Positions 39,858 to 49,502 of a DNA stretch of 64,000 nucleotides are shown here, in pieces. The stretch's first letter is position 1, and each line of letters starts with the position of its first letter. A program made the translations under genes and the position numbers. The stretch comes from Pseudomonas xantholysinigenes (GTDB lineage: Bacteria; Pseudomonadota; Gammaproteobacteria; Pseudomonadales; Pseudomonadaceae), in NCBI RefSeq assembly GCF_014268885.2, contig NZ_CP077095.1, positions 2,299,501-2,363,500 on the forward strand, in the 5' to 3' direction. The notes beneath the pieces are model-generated. The model made no database searches, had not been told where the DNA came from, and saw only the letters and a list, made by a program, of their open reading frames with translations.

Positions 39858-40793
39858 ATGGGGCCAATGACTTCGATGCACGATGGCAAGATAGACGCCC
39901 ATTTTTCTGGGCATGAGACGTTTCCGCTTCGTCAGATGTGGCTAAAAAAAGCGGTTGAGACCGCAGATGCAGATGGGCTCGTGCCCAAGACCACTTTCAC
40001 TGACGATAGGGCTATCGCAGAATTCGGTGTAGGCCGAAACATGGTTGCGGCTATCAAGCATTGGGCACTTGCGTGTGATGTTTTGGTGGAGGATGAGTCA
40101 CGACGTAATTTCCAGCTCAGCCCGGCAGGTAGAGAAATCTTCCTCGATGAGGGTTTGGATCCATTCTCTGAAAATCCTACTACCGCATGGTATGCACATT
40201 GGTGCTTGGCCGGTCGCGGGAACCGTTCCACCACATGGTATTGGCTTTTCAATGTATTCACCTCGCAATCATTCAGTCGAGACGAGGCGCTGCCTACGCT
40301 CACCAAATTTGCCCAAGCCATTTCTGGCGGGAGAAAACTGTCTAGCGCAACGCTGAGTCGCGATTTGGATACATGCTTGCGAGGATACGCTCCTAGATCC
40401 GCAATGTCCTCGGTTGAGGAAGCTGCTGAGCCTATGCTTGCTGAGCTCGGTTTACTCCAAGAGGAGCGAAAAGGCGTCTTCTCCTTCCGGCGCGGACCTA
40501 AATCAACGCTTACTGACGCTTTCTTCACATGGGCCCTCCTCGATTTTTGGCAGCGGCACCGGGTAGGTGAATCTTCCCTCACATTTGAAACCACAGCCTA
40601 CGCGCCAGGCTCTCCTGGTCGAGTCTTCAAACTCGATGAGGAATCAGTAGCGGAACGTCTTTTCACTTTAAGTGAGCTTACTGACGGCAAGCTACGGTGG
40701 TCTGATACCTCCGGACTACGTCAGGTTTACCGCGGTGATTTTGAATGTGAATTGATGATGGCCAAATTGTTGAGAGAGTCCTATGTCCGTTGA
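39858..40793 (+). CDS. DUF4007 protein, SspB-like
   Basis: About 311 residues with the DUF4007 N-terminal block (HFSGHETFPLRQMWLKKAVE) and a wing-like RNFQLSPAGREIFLDEGLDPF segment, suggesting a DNA-binding winged-helix. DUF4007 proteins precede a large ATPase and a PAPS-reductase homologue in Ssp-type phosphorothioation operons, where SspB is reported to nick DNA. ATGs at 39858, 39867 and 39876 are all possible. Overlaps the next gene by 11 bases. The family match is from memory; the nuclease residues were not verified. Confidence 0.75.
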   Translation: MGPMTSMHDGKIDAHFSGHETFPLRQMWLKKAVETADADGLVPKTTFTDDRAIAEFGVGRNMVAAIKHWALACDVLVEDESRRNFQLSPAGREIFLDEGLDPFSENPTTAWYAHWCLAGRGNRSTTWYWLFNVFTSQSFSRDEALPTLTKFAQAISGGRKLSSATLSRDLDTCLRGYAPRSAMSSVEEAAEPMLAELGLLQEERKGVFSFRRGPKSTLTDAFFTWALLDFWQRHRVGESSLTFETTAYAPGSPGRVFKLDEESVAERLFTLSELTDGKLRWSDTSGLRQVYRGDFECELMMAKLLRESYVR

Positions 40794-43700
40794 GCCTGAT
40801 GTTTTGCTCGAGCCCGCGCCAGTGAGAATCGAACGACACTATCGGCGCTCAGTCCGGATAGATGCAGATCTTGGACGGGATGATGCTTTGGACGGCTATG
40901 TGCTGACCGAGACTGCACGTGAAGCGCTTTCGATCATGACGCGACAGATCGTTGGCAGTAGTCAGCGCGCGTTCACTTGGACAGGTCCTTATGGAGGAGG
41001 GAAGTCGTCTCTGGCTCTCGTCCTAGCTGCTGCTATCGCCGATGATGCATCATTGCGCGAAAAGTCGGAGTGCTTCGTTGATAAGGTTCCCTCATTTCGA
41101 GAGGCGTTTAACACTGACGATGGCAGCTGGCTTGTTATTCCGGTTGTTGGACGTCGCAGCAGTATCCTCGCAGAACTTTCCAAGTCGCTTAGTAAAGCCA
41201 CCGGTCGGTCGGAATCAGCTGATAGCTCAGATGCATTGATACATGCGTTGGTGAGTGAGGCTGAAAAGGATGGCCGTGCCGGCGTACTTCTAATTGTCGA
41301 CGAAATGGGGAAGCTGCTTGAGGCATCAGCCGCGGGTGGTGACGATGTTCACTTCTTCCAAGATCTGGCGGAAGTCGCGGCTCGGAGCCGGGGAAAACTA
41401 GTCGTTTTGGGTGTTCTTCATCAGGCGTTCCGACAATACGCATCCCGTCTTGGCATTGAAGCAAGAGAAGAGTGGGCTAAAGTTCAAGGGCGTTTCTCAG
41501 ACGTCTCTTTTGTTGCCACGGGTGATGAAGTAGTCGAGCTCATAGGAAGGGCGATCCATTGCGATATTGCCCATCCAAACACAGCCGATATGAGCGACAC
41601 TATTGGAGCTGCCATTTCCGGCCGTCGTCCTGCAGTAGGGTGTGGTATGGGATCTCTTCTTGATAAGTGTTGGCCACTTCATCCAATAACTGCAGCGTTA
41701 CTTGGACCTGCTTCTCGTAGGCAGTTTGGCCAAAATGAGCGAAGTGTTTTTGGGTTTCTAACATCGCTTGAGCCCCACGGTTTCCAAGATTTTCTTTCGA
41801 CTTGGGATCAGCAATCTGTTTATGGGCCAGATCTTTTTTGGGATTATCTGCGAGCAAATCTTGAGCAGGCCATTCTCGCTTCTCCTGACGGGCACCGCTG
41901 GGCTCAGGCTGTTGAGGCAGTAGAGCGCGCTGCTTCCAAGGGTGCCACAGAAATAGAAATTTCGCTGGCAAAAGCACTCGCGTTGATCGACATGTTCCGC
42001 AGTGTTTCGGGACTTGCGGCAGATGAGGCTGTGCTGCACACCGTTTTACCTGGCTACTCGAAAGTTGAGATAGCCCGGGCTATGGAGCGCTTGGCGACTT
42101 GGCGGGTGGCGCTCTATCGAAGTCATCTCGGGGCCTGGACCATTTTTGAGGGCAGCGACTTTGATATTGATCAAGAAGTCGCGAAAGCTCGGGCGACGTT
42201 CGTGGAGGCTGACACGAAAGCATTGACGGCGCTGGCGAGTTTGAATCCGATCATCGCCAAGCGTCACTACCACTCCACCGGTACGTTCCGATGGCTAGGT
42301 GTGACTATGCATTCTGTGCAAGAAGCAGAGAGATTGTCGAAAAGCTACGAACCCGATAGTGGAGAGTTTGGTAGGCTGGCATTGGTTCTCCCTGAACGTG
42401 CGTCCACGCTCGAGGATGTGGCTAGGACCCTAAGCAAGCTGCAGAGTAACTCGAAGAAGACGCTGTTCTTCGGCATCCCGCCTAACCACCAGCTCATAGC
42501 TGACCTTGGTGCTGAGCTTATGTCATTGCGACTGGTTTACGAGAGCAGCCCTGAATTAGAGGGAGACTCGGTTGCTAGGCGCGAGGTGGCTGCGCGTTTA
42601 TCTTCTGTAAAGGGCGCGATAGAAGAAGCGTTGCGTGAGGCTGTCGCGCGTGCCGAGTGGTTGTACGAGGGGCACTTTATAAGACCGGCTAGCCTGTCCT
42701 CACTTGCCTCGGACGTGGCAGCTCGAACCTTCAGCTCTGCTCCTCAAGTGTGGAGTGAGCTCGTAAATAGAGATGCCCTATCCAGTAATAGCGTGAAAGC
42801 ACGCCGTGATCTGCTCCATCGTATGGTTCAAAATCCGCATGAGGAATGTTTAGGCATCGAGGGATACCCTGCAGAGCGGGGTCTGTACGAAACTCTTCTT
42901 TCCTCAACGGGGCTGCATCGTTTGGATAAGCAAGGAGTTTGGGGTTTCCAAGCACCCAAAGCAAGCAACTCGAGGAATTTCCATCCTCTGTGGAATGCAG
43001 CACTCAAGAAGTTCGCCAGCCAAATTGTCGGTCCGGTAGGGGTTAGGGAGCTTTACACCCTTTGGAGCGGCGCTCCCTATGGAGTGAAAAGTGGAATGCT
43101 CCCAGTGCTTGCTGTGGCGTTAATGCTCGCTCACTCTGACAAGGTTGCTATCTATCGGGACGGGATCTTTGAGCCTCGATTTACAGACGTCGACGTGGAC
43201 GAAATGCTGCAAGACCCTAGCCGCTTTGCGCTTCGGTGGGTTGATGAAGATCTTGAAAAATCCCAGCAGCTTAAAACTATCTCGGCTGTACTGATTAAGT
43301 GTGGTTTTGAAGCTACTTCCGAATCTCCGCTAGATATTGCCAGAGCGCTTGTAAAGGTCATTTTCACTCAACCGTTGTGGACAAGGCGTACGCAGCAGTT
43401 GTCGGGGCTGGCACGTGCTGTCCGCGATCTCTTGGTGAAAGCATCTGATCCACATCAGCTGCTGTTCGTAGATCTACCGAGCGTTTTTGAGAATGGCGCT
43501 GTGCGAGATGGAGCTCTCCTTGAGAGTGTTCTATTGGAGCTAACAGAAGCGTTTCCAGCAATGTTGAGAAAGGTAGATAACCGGCTAGCAGAAGCCATTG
43601 ACGCCAAAGAAGGAGATGATCCCGAACTCAGGGAGCGTGCCGGTTACGTCTCCAAAGCTACTGGAGATCTCCGCCTTGAGGGCTTTGCACTCCGCTTGCA

Positions 43701-44091
43701 GGAGCGGGATGGCACGGTTTTGGGGATGGATAACATACTGAGCCTGGCAGCGAAAAAGCCCCCACGCGATTGGACTGATTTAGATGTAGACGCTGCCTTG
43801 ATTGCAGTAGCTGATCTGTCGCTTGCTTTCAGGAGGGCCGAAGCGCTGATCGCGGTGAATGGTAGAGCACCAGGGCGTGAAGCCTTCTCTATTGTGATTG
43901 GTTCCGGCGGGTCGTCAGATGTGGTCAACAAGACCTTTGAGGTTGCCGGCAGAGATAGGGAGGCAGTTTCAGGTGCAGCCACGAAGGTTCTGGAGTTACT
44001 GCGTAACTCCGGGCTTGAGGGGGATCTGCTCCTCGCAGCTCTTGCTCGGGCTGGATCCACGATCGTGAACGAAGGGCCAGGTCATGCGTGA
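40783..44091 (+). CDS. Large P-loop ATPase, SspC-like
   Basis: 1102 residues. Walker A GPYGGGKSS at 68-76 and Walker B LLIVDE at 169-174 lie in an N-terminal AAA-like ATPase; the rest (~850 residues) is mostly helical and unannotated. It lies between the DUF4007 and PAPS-reductase genes with overlaps of 11 and 8 bases, so all three are translated together, which is the sspBCD order. Predicted to power PT installation or DNA scanning. Codon use is less GC-rich than in the flanking core genes. Confidence 0.78.
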   Translation: MSVEPDVLLEPAPVRIERHYRRSVRIDADLGRDDALDGYVLTETAREALSIMTRQIVGSSQRAFTWTGPYGGGKSSLALVLAAAIADDASLREKSECFVDKVPSFREAFNTDDGSWLVIPVVGRRSSILAELSKSLSKATGRSESADSSDALIHALVSEAEKDGRAGVLLIVDEMGKLLEASAAGGDDVHFFQDLAEVAARSRGKLVVLGVLHQAFRQYASRLGIEAREEWAKVQGRFSDVSFVATGDEVVELIGRAIHCDIAHPNTADMSDTIGAAISGRRPAVGCGMGSLLDKCWPLHPITAALLGPASRRQFGQNERSVFGFLTSLEPHGFQDFLSTWDQQSVYGPDLFWDYLRANLEQAILASPDGHRWAQAVEAVERAASKGATEIEISLAKALALIDMFRSVSGLAADEAVLHTVLPGYSKVEIARAMERLATWRVALYRSHLGAWTIFEGSDFDIDQEVAKARATFVEADTKALTALASLNPIIAKRHYHSTGTFRWLGVTMHSVQEAERLSKSYEPDSGEFGRLALVLPERASTLEDVARTLSKLQSNSKKTLFFGIPPNHQLIADLGAELMSLRLVYESSPELEGDSVARREVAARLSSVKGAIEEALREAVARAEWLYEGHFIRPASLSSLASDVAARTFSSAPQVWSELVNRDALSSNSVKARRDLLHRMVQNPHEECLGIEGYPAERGLYETLLSSTGLHRLDKQGVWGFQAPKASNSRNFHPLWNAALKKFASQIVGPVGVRELYTLWSGAPYGVKSGMLPVLAVALMLAHSDKVAIYRDGIFEPRFTDVDVDEMLQDPSRFALRWVDEDLEKSQQLKTISAVLIKCGFEATSESPLDIARALVKVIFTQPLWTRRTQQLSGLARAVRDLLVKASDPHQLLFVDLPSVFENGAVRDGALLESVLLELTEAFPAMLRKVDNRLAEAIDAKEGDDPELRERAGYVSKATGDLRLEGFALRLQERDGTVLGMDNILSLAAKKPPRDWTDLDVDAALIAVADLSLAFRRAEALIAVNGRAPGREAFSIVIGSGGSSDVVNKTFEVAGRDREAVSGAATKVLELLRNSGLEGDLLLAALARAGSTIVNEGPGHA

Positions 44092-44923
44092 GCGTCATCT
44101 GTTGGGGCTTTCTGGGGGACGTGATAGCGCTGCTCTAGCGGTATACATCCGCCAGACCAGGCCCGAATTGGATATCGAATATTTCTTTACCGACACCGGT
44201 GAGGAGCTGCCAGAGGTGCAGGACTTTCTCGGCCGGCTTGAAGGATTTTTGGGTAAGCCAATCCTGAGGCTGAATCCCAGGAGAGATTTTGAGTTCTGGT
44301 TAAGGGAGTACAACAATTTTCTTCCTTCACCTCAGACACGCTGGTGTACGCGGCAATTGAAGCTTGCACCCTTCGAGGAGTGGACTCGACCGATGCTAGC
44401 GGCAGGTGAGAAGGTTTTCTCTTACGTCGCAATCAGATCCGATGAAGACTATCGCGAAGGGTATGCCTCAAAGCATGAGAGCCTTAAGGTAGTGCTCCCT
44501 TTCCGTGAGGAGGGAGTAGATAAGCCCGGGGTTATCGAGATCCTGGAGTCCTCTGGTGTCGGCTTGCCCGAGTATTACGAGTGGCGAAGCCGAAGCGGTT
44601 GCACCTTTTGTTTCTTCCAACAAAAAATTGAATGGGTTCGACTGCGCGAACGGCACCCTGGCGCTTTCGAAGAAGCTAAGGCGCTGGAAAAGACAGCTTT
44701 GGATCATGGATCACCATTCACCTGGACTAAAGGTGAGCCGCTTTCTGATTTAGAAAAACCTACGCGCGTCGCTGCAATCCGTAAAGAATACGAAGCTCGT
44801 AAATTACGTGCCAAAGCACGGCGGTCAAGAAACCCTCTACGTCCATGGGAATACAACATGGATATCGATGATATTTATGGGGTCGATGAGGCTGACGGGG
44901 GCTGTAACATCTGTCATAAATAA
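44084..44923 (+). CDS. PAPS-reductase/DndC-family protein, SspD-like
   Basis: 279 residues. ATP-pyrophosphatase loop SGGRDS at 10-15, FFTDTGEELPE after it, Cys88 in RWCTRQLK, Cys173/Cys176 in SGCTFCFFQQK and Cys274/Cys277 in the C-terminal GGCNICHK. That gives cysteines for an iron-sulfur cluster as in DndC and SspD, which adenylate the DNA backbone for sulfur transfer. No cysteine desulfurase gene is in the window; a housekeeping IscS would have to supply sulfur. An ordinary sulfate-assimilation role is unlikely in this context. Confidence 0.82.
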   Translation: MRERHLLGLSGGRDSAALAVYIRQTRPELDIEYFFTDTGEELPEVQDFLGRLEGFLGKPILRLNPRRDFEFWLREYNNFLPSPQTRWCTRQLKLAPFEEWTRPMLAAGEKVFSYVAIRSDEDYREGYASKHESLKVVLPFREEGVDKPGVIEILESSGVGLPEYYEWRSRSGCTFCFFQQKIEWVRLRERHPGAFEEAKALEKTALDHGSPFTWTKGEPLSDLEKPTRVAAIRKEYEARKLRAKARRSRNPLRPWEYNMDIDDIYGVDEADGGCNICHK

Positions 44924-45030
44924 AGCGGTCGCCCCAGTAGTGCTCTGCGGTTCCCCTAAACCAATGTGTACAAATGGTAACGAGCTGCCGAATTTCTCGA
45001 CTATGTAATATCCTGGTCTGTTAAACTTGG

Positions 45031-45062
45031 TACGGCATTTGCAAAAAAAATTGCGAATGCCG
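45031..45062. terminator. Terminator-like hairpin between convergent island operons
   Basis: ACGGCATTTGCA (45031-45042) pairs with TGCGAATGCCGT (45051-45062) around an A-run; one mismatch. It lies midway between the sspD-like and receiver-protein stops. Confidence 0.6.
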
Positions 45063-45078
45063 TCCGTGTCATATTGAG

Positions 45079-46932
45079 TTAGGCGTGCCAAACGGCCAGC
45101 ACTAGCTTTGCTTTATTCTGTCCGTTGCTAAGCCAGTTATCATGATTGATTAGGAATTTCAAATCTCTCATGGAGCTAGGCTTTTCTTTGCAGTAAATCA
45201 GTAGCGTCTCGTTTATGAGTTTGTTGCCGGCCTTGAGTTGTACCCCCATATATGCGCGTAGTAACTCTTCATTGATAGAGGCTGGAAACGCCTCAATGAT
45301 GGAGCTCATACTTTCTCGATCTATATGAAGTTCGTCTGAGTTCCCTCTGCTCATGGCGTGTCCCGTTAAAGGGGTTCCTGCAAGTACAGACTCAGGGTCA
45401 GCTTCCGATAGTGTGCCGGCTAGTAAGGCAGTCCCTTGCAAATGCCAGCTAGACAACCTTCGCTGGAGTCCGACTCTCGATGCTCTCGAGCTATAGGTGG
45501 CTGCGATACTTTGAGCTTGGTCGAGGCGAAGCTCGCCTAGACCGGACCAGCCGTTTACAAAATCTTCCGCAAACTCTTGTATTGATGGTGTTCGGATGTT
45601 TCTTAAGTTCCATCCCAGGATTTCAGTTTCCGTATCGGTCGCTGTCGAGCTGAGGTAGACCATCGCCTGGTTTTTTTCTTGATTCAAGGGGCGCGAACGA
45701 ACCCCGCTTATAAGCAATAATGATACCTTGTCGAATGCATCCTCTTTGGCTTGAGCAAGATCACATGCTTGCGTTAGATTAAGCCACTCTGTGCCATCAT
45801 TAGAGCGTAGTACCATGCCAAAGCGAAGGCTCTTCTTTAGCCATTGCGCTTTGTTTAAAGCAGAGGACTGGGCAGGGTAAGTCGTATGATCAAGACTTGG
45901 TCCGCCACGCCACTCCATACTTCTCATAAGCCCTCGAATAGCTGCTCGAGAATCGCCTATCTCGGCCACTGGGGCTATAACATTTGTGTTGCGATGCTCC
46001 ATCAATGAGTCGCCGAGCACGCGAAGTGAACTACGTATTCCAGTATACGACTCCAGTGCTGTCAGTAAGTGGCGACTAATGCATTCCTCCACGTAGCGGC
46101 AAAAGTCATCATTGTCCAATGTTGCTGTTTCGTGGAGTATGTCCATGGCTTGCAAGTCTAGCTCCCAAAGCTTATTTGCTTGGTCTCGAGCTGCAAGCTC
46201 TAGTCCTTTAGATGTCTCACTTACAAAGTCTTCGACTGCTGAAACGAATGGTCTGTCGGACGCTAGCTGATGCAGCGCAGTCTTCCAGTGGATTAAATCA
46301 TCATCAGTCATAGGTTTGCCCATGATGCGCATTCTGGAACTTGATGCTTTCAGAAGTGGGCGGATACTGCGAAACTCGGACTGCAGTTGCGTGACGTGGG
46401 TTGACATCAATATAACTTGGAGTGGGTTGTCGCAGTCTTTGTGTGCGGTTATTACTGTGTCTATGAAGGGGAGCGTTTGCTGATTGGAGTTTCGAACTAA
46501 GTAGTAATCAACTATTATCAGGTCGTAGAATTTATCCGCAGGGATGAGCGGGGAGGAGTAGAAATCGATGTTTTTCGTCAGAAGTCCGCCATCTTCTAAT
46601 AATTTTAGTACGCGTCTTACAGGTGCAGCGTTATCATGTCGGGCCTCTAATATTTTATGAACTGCGTCACTTAATCGGGTTGGCGCTTCTTCGAGTATGG
46701 CCTTATCGGAAAGCGGTGTGGCAAGGTCAGGAATTGTTTCTATTTTCAGACCATGCTTGGTTAAGACGCCGATATATGCCTCATAGTCAGGATCGTGAGG
46801 ATCTCCAAGCAGTGCTGCGACGTCACCGTCGATGGAGAGCAGGTCTGCGGTACAAATATCGTTAGATAAGTCATCATCAATTATAGCAATTTTGATGATT
46901 TTTGCGTCTTGCAGAGATTTTTTGAGATCCAT
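45079..46932 (-). CDS. Large protein with diverged receiver domain (partner of the kinase-like protein)
   Basis: 617 residues. N-terminal response-regulator receiver with all key residues but a ~110-residue insertion: acidic triad Asp19-21 (IAIIDDDLSND), phospho-acceptor Asp142 in IIVDYYL, Ser177/Thr178 in ILMSTH and Lys206 in MGKPMTDD. The remaining ~400 residues are helical and show no known output domain. AAGGA precedes ATG 46932, and it starts 2 bases after the kinase-like gene ends, so the two are a unit. Whether phosphotransfer occurs is untested. Confidence 0.72.
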   Translation of the reverse strand: MDLKKSLQDAKIIKIAIIDDDLSNDICTADLLSIDGDVAALLGDPHDPDYEAYIGVLTKHGLKIETIPDLATPLSDKAILEEAPTRLSDAVHKILEARHDNAAPVRRVLKLLEDGGLLTKNIDFYSSPLIPADKFYDLIIVDYYLVRNSNQQTLPFIDTVITAHKDCDNPLQVILMSTHVTQLQSEFRSIRPLLKASSSRMRIMGKPMTDDDLIHWKTALHQLASDRPFVSAVEDFVSETSKGLELAARDQANKLWELDLQAMDILHETATLDNDDFCRYVEECISRHLLTALESYTGIRSSLRVLGDSLMEHRNTNVIAPVAEIGDSRAAIRGLMRSMEWRGGPSLDHTTYPAQSSALNKAQWLKKSLRFGMVLRSNDGTEWLNLTQACDLAQAKEDAFDKVSLLLISGVRSRPLNQEKNQAMVYLSSTATDTETEILGWNLRNIRTPSIQEFAEDFVNGWSGLGELRLDQAQSIAATYSSRASRVGLQRRLSSWHLQGTALLAGTLSEADPESVLAGTPLTGHAMSRGNSDELHIDRESMSSIIEAFPASINEELLRAYMGVQLKAGNKLINETLLIYCKEKPSSMRDLKFLINHDNWLSNGQNKAKLVLAVWHA

Positions 46933-46934
46933 AC

Positions 46935-49340
46935 CTATTCCTTGGGAAGCTCAAGTACAAAGCCCCGAAAACGGCCGTCATCGTCCGCTGAATCCAATAC
47001 AAGCTTTGCTTCGTGATAAGTGGCAACCTCGGCTGCAATGAAAAGCCCGAGACCTTGGCCGCGTGGCCTTAGTGAAAAGCCCGCCGTGAATATTCTATTT
47101 TTATCGGCAGGTGAAATTCCAGGGCCGTTGTCCCTTAGAGTTAATGTCCGTGATTCAGGGTCAAGTTCGATGGAGATGCATCTGTCAGTTTGGCCCGGCT
47201 TGATACTTTGTTGTACCCAGTAGATGGAGTTTGTGATCAGGTTCTCAATTGCCAGGCTTACAAAACCTCGAACCATATTTACCTTTACTGGTCGAAGCTC
47301 TGGTTCATTTGAGATTATCAGCTTGCATTTTACTTCGTGGCGTTCAAATCGAGCCGCATAACCTTCAATTATGGTGTTTAGCAAGGCCGATAGGTCAAAT
47401 ACCTCTTTTCTATGTCTGCCGGACGGAGTGAGTGGGTCTAGTTGACGTAACCGAGTATTGATAGCTTTGATTTCAGCGTCTAGTTTTCCGAGCAGTGCTT
47501 TGGTTTGTGGTGATTCATCTTTAGACAGTTTTTGCATTAACTGCCTAGTGTGACCGGTTGTTCTCGTTAGCTCGTGGAGTACGCCCGACATAACCGTGCC
47601 AACTCCGGCTAGCTCAAGAATGTCTTCGCGGCGTTCTCCTGCTAGTTTGCTTGCCTCTTCGAATCTTGTTACTTCATTCTTTATGAAGTGAAGATGGTCT
47701 GCAATGGACTGAACAGAGCCTTGAACTTCTAGCGGAACCTTTGAGCGGATGTCAGTTAAGCCTTGTTCAGCTTGAACGACCCTCGCCCTTATCGTAGCTG
47801 GGGCGCTTTCGACAATGTCATCAAGTTTTGCTTTTTTCTCCTCGTGACCTTCATGTCCGATGTATCGCCGTAGCTCATCAATTGCGAATTTTGTCAGCAT
47901 TTCTCGGACGAGGTTAGATTCAGGAGATTCGATAAGTCCTTCACGGTTTGAACGATCAACTAAGCCGGGATTCTCTGCTCTGGAAATCTCTAATGCGCCT
48001 ACAGTTTGTATTCGGTTGACTGCAAAGCCCCCGCGTTTTAGCGCTGAGCTGTCTAAACCCAACCAGTCTTCACCGGTAGACTGTCCTGAGAATCCTACGC
48101 GAAAGCCGTCGCGATAAATTGCTATCCCGCCACTCCATATGTCAAGCTCTGCTTTCGCTGCCTTCCAGTTGCCATGTAATGTCGCTTGTTGGCGAAGTCT
48201 GTCACGGTTGAACCAGCGAATTGTCGCACGGATAGGGCCAATTTTTTTTAACGCAACTATGCTAGTGGTTAGCGCATGAGTAAGTTCGCTGGTGGTTCTT
48301 ACAGTTATTTCTGGTTCGTTTCCCCGTTGATAATCAATTAGCTCAGTTCGCAGTGCTGGTCCGTTATTATCACTCAGTTCTTTTGGGTTGAATTCCAGCT
48401 CTATGTCGGTCTGAACGAGGTCGGTTAATAGTTTCTTCATTCCTTCAATGGGGATGCGGGCACCACCATTTATGTGGATGTCGATAGGAAAACCTAATAT
48501 TTTTGTCTTTTCGATTGTGCCAGCTTGCAGGTTTTTATCTGCTCCTTCATTTGTTTCTTCCGGCTTTACGAATGGATTTTGCAAGCGACGGAGGAAATCT
48601 CCAATTAGCTTGTTCCTTATTTTTTCCTCGGTCCAGTGACTCTTCAAGGCCGAAATCGTTATGACTGTTCCCGATTCAGTCTGTCGAACGCGAGTGCTAG
48701 ATTTTATGTCTAGACTTATGTCGTTGATGTCCTTGGTAGGGTCGTCAAATAATCGCCAATCAAAAAGTATTTCGTGTGCGTTTCCACCCTTGCTCCAAGA
48801 AGTTACTTTGGCACTGTCTCCAAGGCGCATCATTGCTAAGCGGCCGATACCTTTATTGCCTAAGATTTTGCGGCTAAGATCCTTGGAGTTATTGGTTGTT
48901 AATTTGGATGGTGTTCCAATTGCTAGGAATACGGATTCAAGTGTTTTTGCATCCATTCCGCAGCCTGAATCTTCAATAGAAATATAATTGAGTGATTCAA
49001 TTGTTCGTGTTGCTTGCTCAGCTGTGGGGTGAGAGTCGAATTCCTCAAGTAGCTCTATTACTCTTGAGTGTTCGCTAGTGCCGTAGGTTTGTTCGGTGAT
49101 TTCTTTTTTTATTTCTTGTATGACTGCTTTGAATGTTGGGGTGCCTTTGCTTCTATTGATCTTGCTGATGCTCTCGTCAACTACTGGCTGAGGCACAGGG
49201 ATATGGATGTCAATTTTTACTCTGGGGGATTCTGCGTCAAACGCATTTTTAATGAGCTCATTAATTGCGACCTCGTCTGAGGTGATCAGTTCTGCACCAA
49301 GATGCACTAATGTCCTAGCTGCTACCGAAAATGTTGCCAC
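46935..49340 (-). CDS. Double GHKL ATPase / histidine-kinase-like protein
   Basis: About 801 residues from GTG 49340, which has AGGGA ten bases upstream (TTG 49349 is the alternative). N-terminal Hsp90/MORC-like ATPase: NELIKNAFDA at 27-36, IEDSGCGMD at 122-130, GNKGIG at 161-166. C-terminal histidine kinase: H-box LHELTR with His589, N-box ENLITNS at 699-705, DNGPG 737-741 and GQGLGL 761-766. No membrane segment, so it senses something cytosolic. Two ATP-binding GHKL modules in one protein are unusual outside conflict-system kinases. Function unknown. Confidence 0.78.
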   Translation of the reverse strand: MATFSVAARTLVHLGAELITSDEVAINELIKNAFDAESPRVKIDIHIPVPQPVVDESISKINRSKGTPTFKAVIQEIKKEITEQTYGTSEHSRVIELLEEFDSHPTAEQATRTIESLNYISIEDSGCGMDAKTLESVFLAIGTPSKLTTNNSKDLSRKILGNKGIGRLAMMRLGDSAKVTSWSKGGNAHEILFDWRLFDDPTKDINDISLDIKSSTRVRQTESGTVITISALKSHWTEEKIRNKLIGDFLRRLQNPFVKPEETNEGADKNLQAGTIEKTKILGFPIDIHINGGARIPIEGMKKLLTDLVQTDIELEFNPKELSDNNGPALRTELIDYQRGNEPEITVRTTSELTHALTTSIVALKKIGPIRATIRWFNRDRLRQQATLHGNWKAAKAELDIWSGGIAIYRDGFRVGFSGQSTGEDWLGLDSSALKRGGFAVNRIQTVGALEISRAENPGLVDRSNREGLIESPESNLVREMLTKFAIDELRRYIGHEGHEEKKAKLDDIVESAPATIRARVVQAEQGLTDIRSKVPLEVQGSVQSIADHLHFIKNEVTRFEEASKLAGERREDILELAGVGTVMSGVLHELTRTTGHTRQLMQKLSKDESPQTKALLGKLDAEIKAINTRLRQLDPLTPSGRHRKEVFDLSALLNTIIEGYAARFERHEVKCKLIISNEPELRPVKVNMVRGFVSLAIENLITNSIYWVQQSIKPGQTDRCISIELDPESRTLTLRDNGPGISPADKNRIFTAGFSLRPRGQGLGLFIAAEVATYHEAKLVLDSADDDGRFRGFVLELPKE

Positions 49341-49502
49341 GTGATTCAATTCCCTGAATAGATGTTAATAAGTACAGGTTTAAGCCAGGAGGATGACTTT
49401 ACATCGACCTACTATCCATGAAGCCAGAGCACCCTGTAGCCATAGGGTCAAGATCCTCCCTAGGTTAGCATTTGTAGATGATGCCATGATGATGTCGTGG
49501 TC

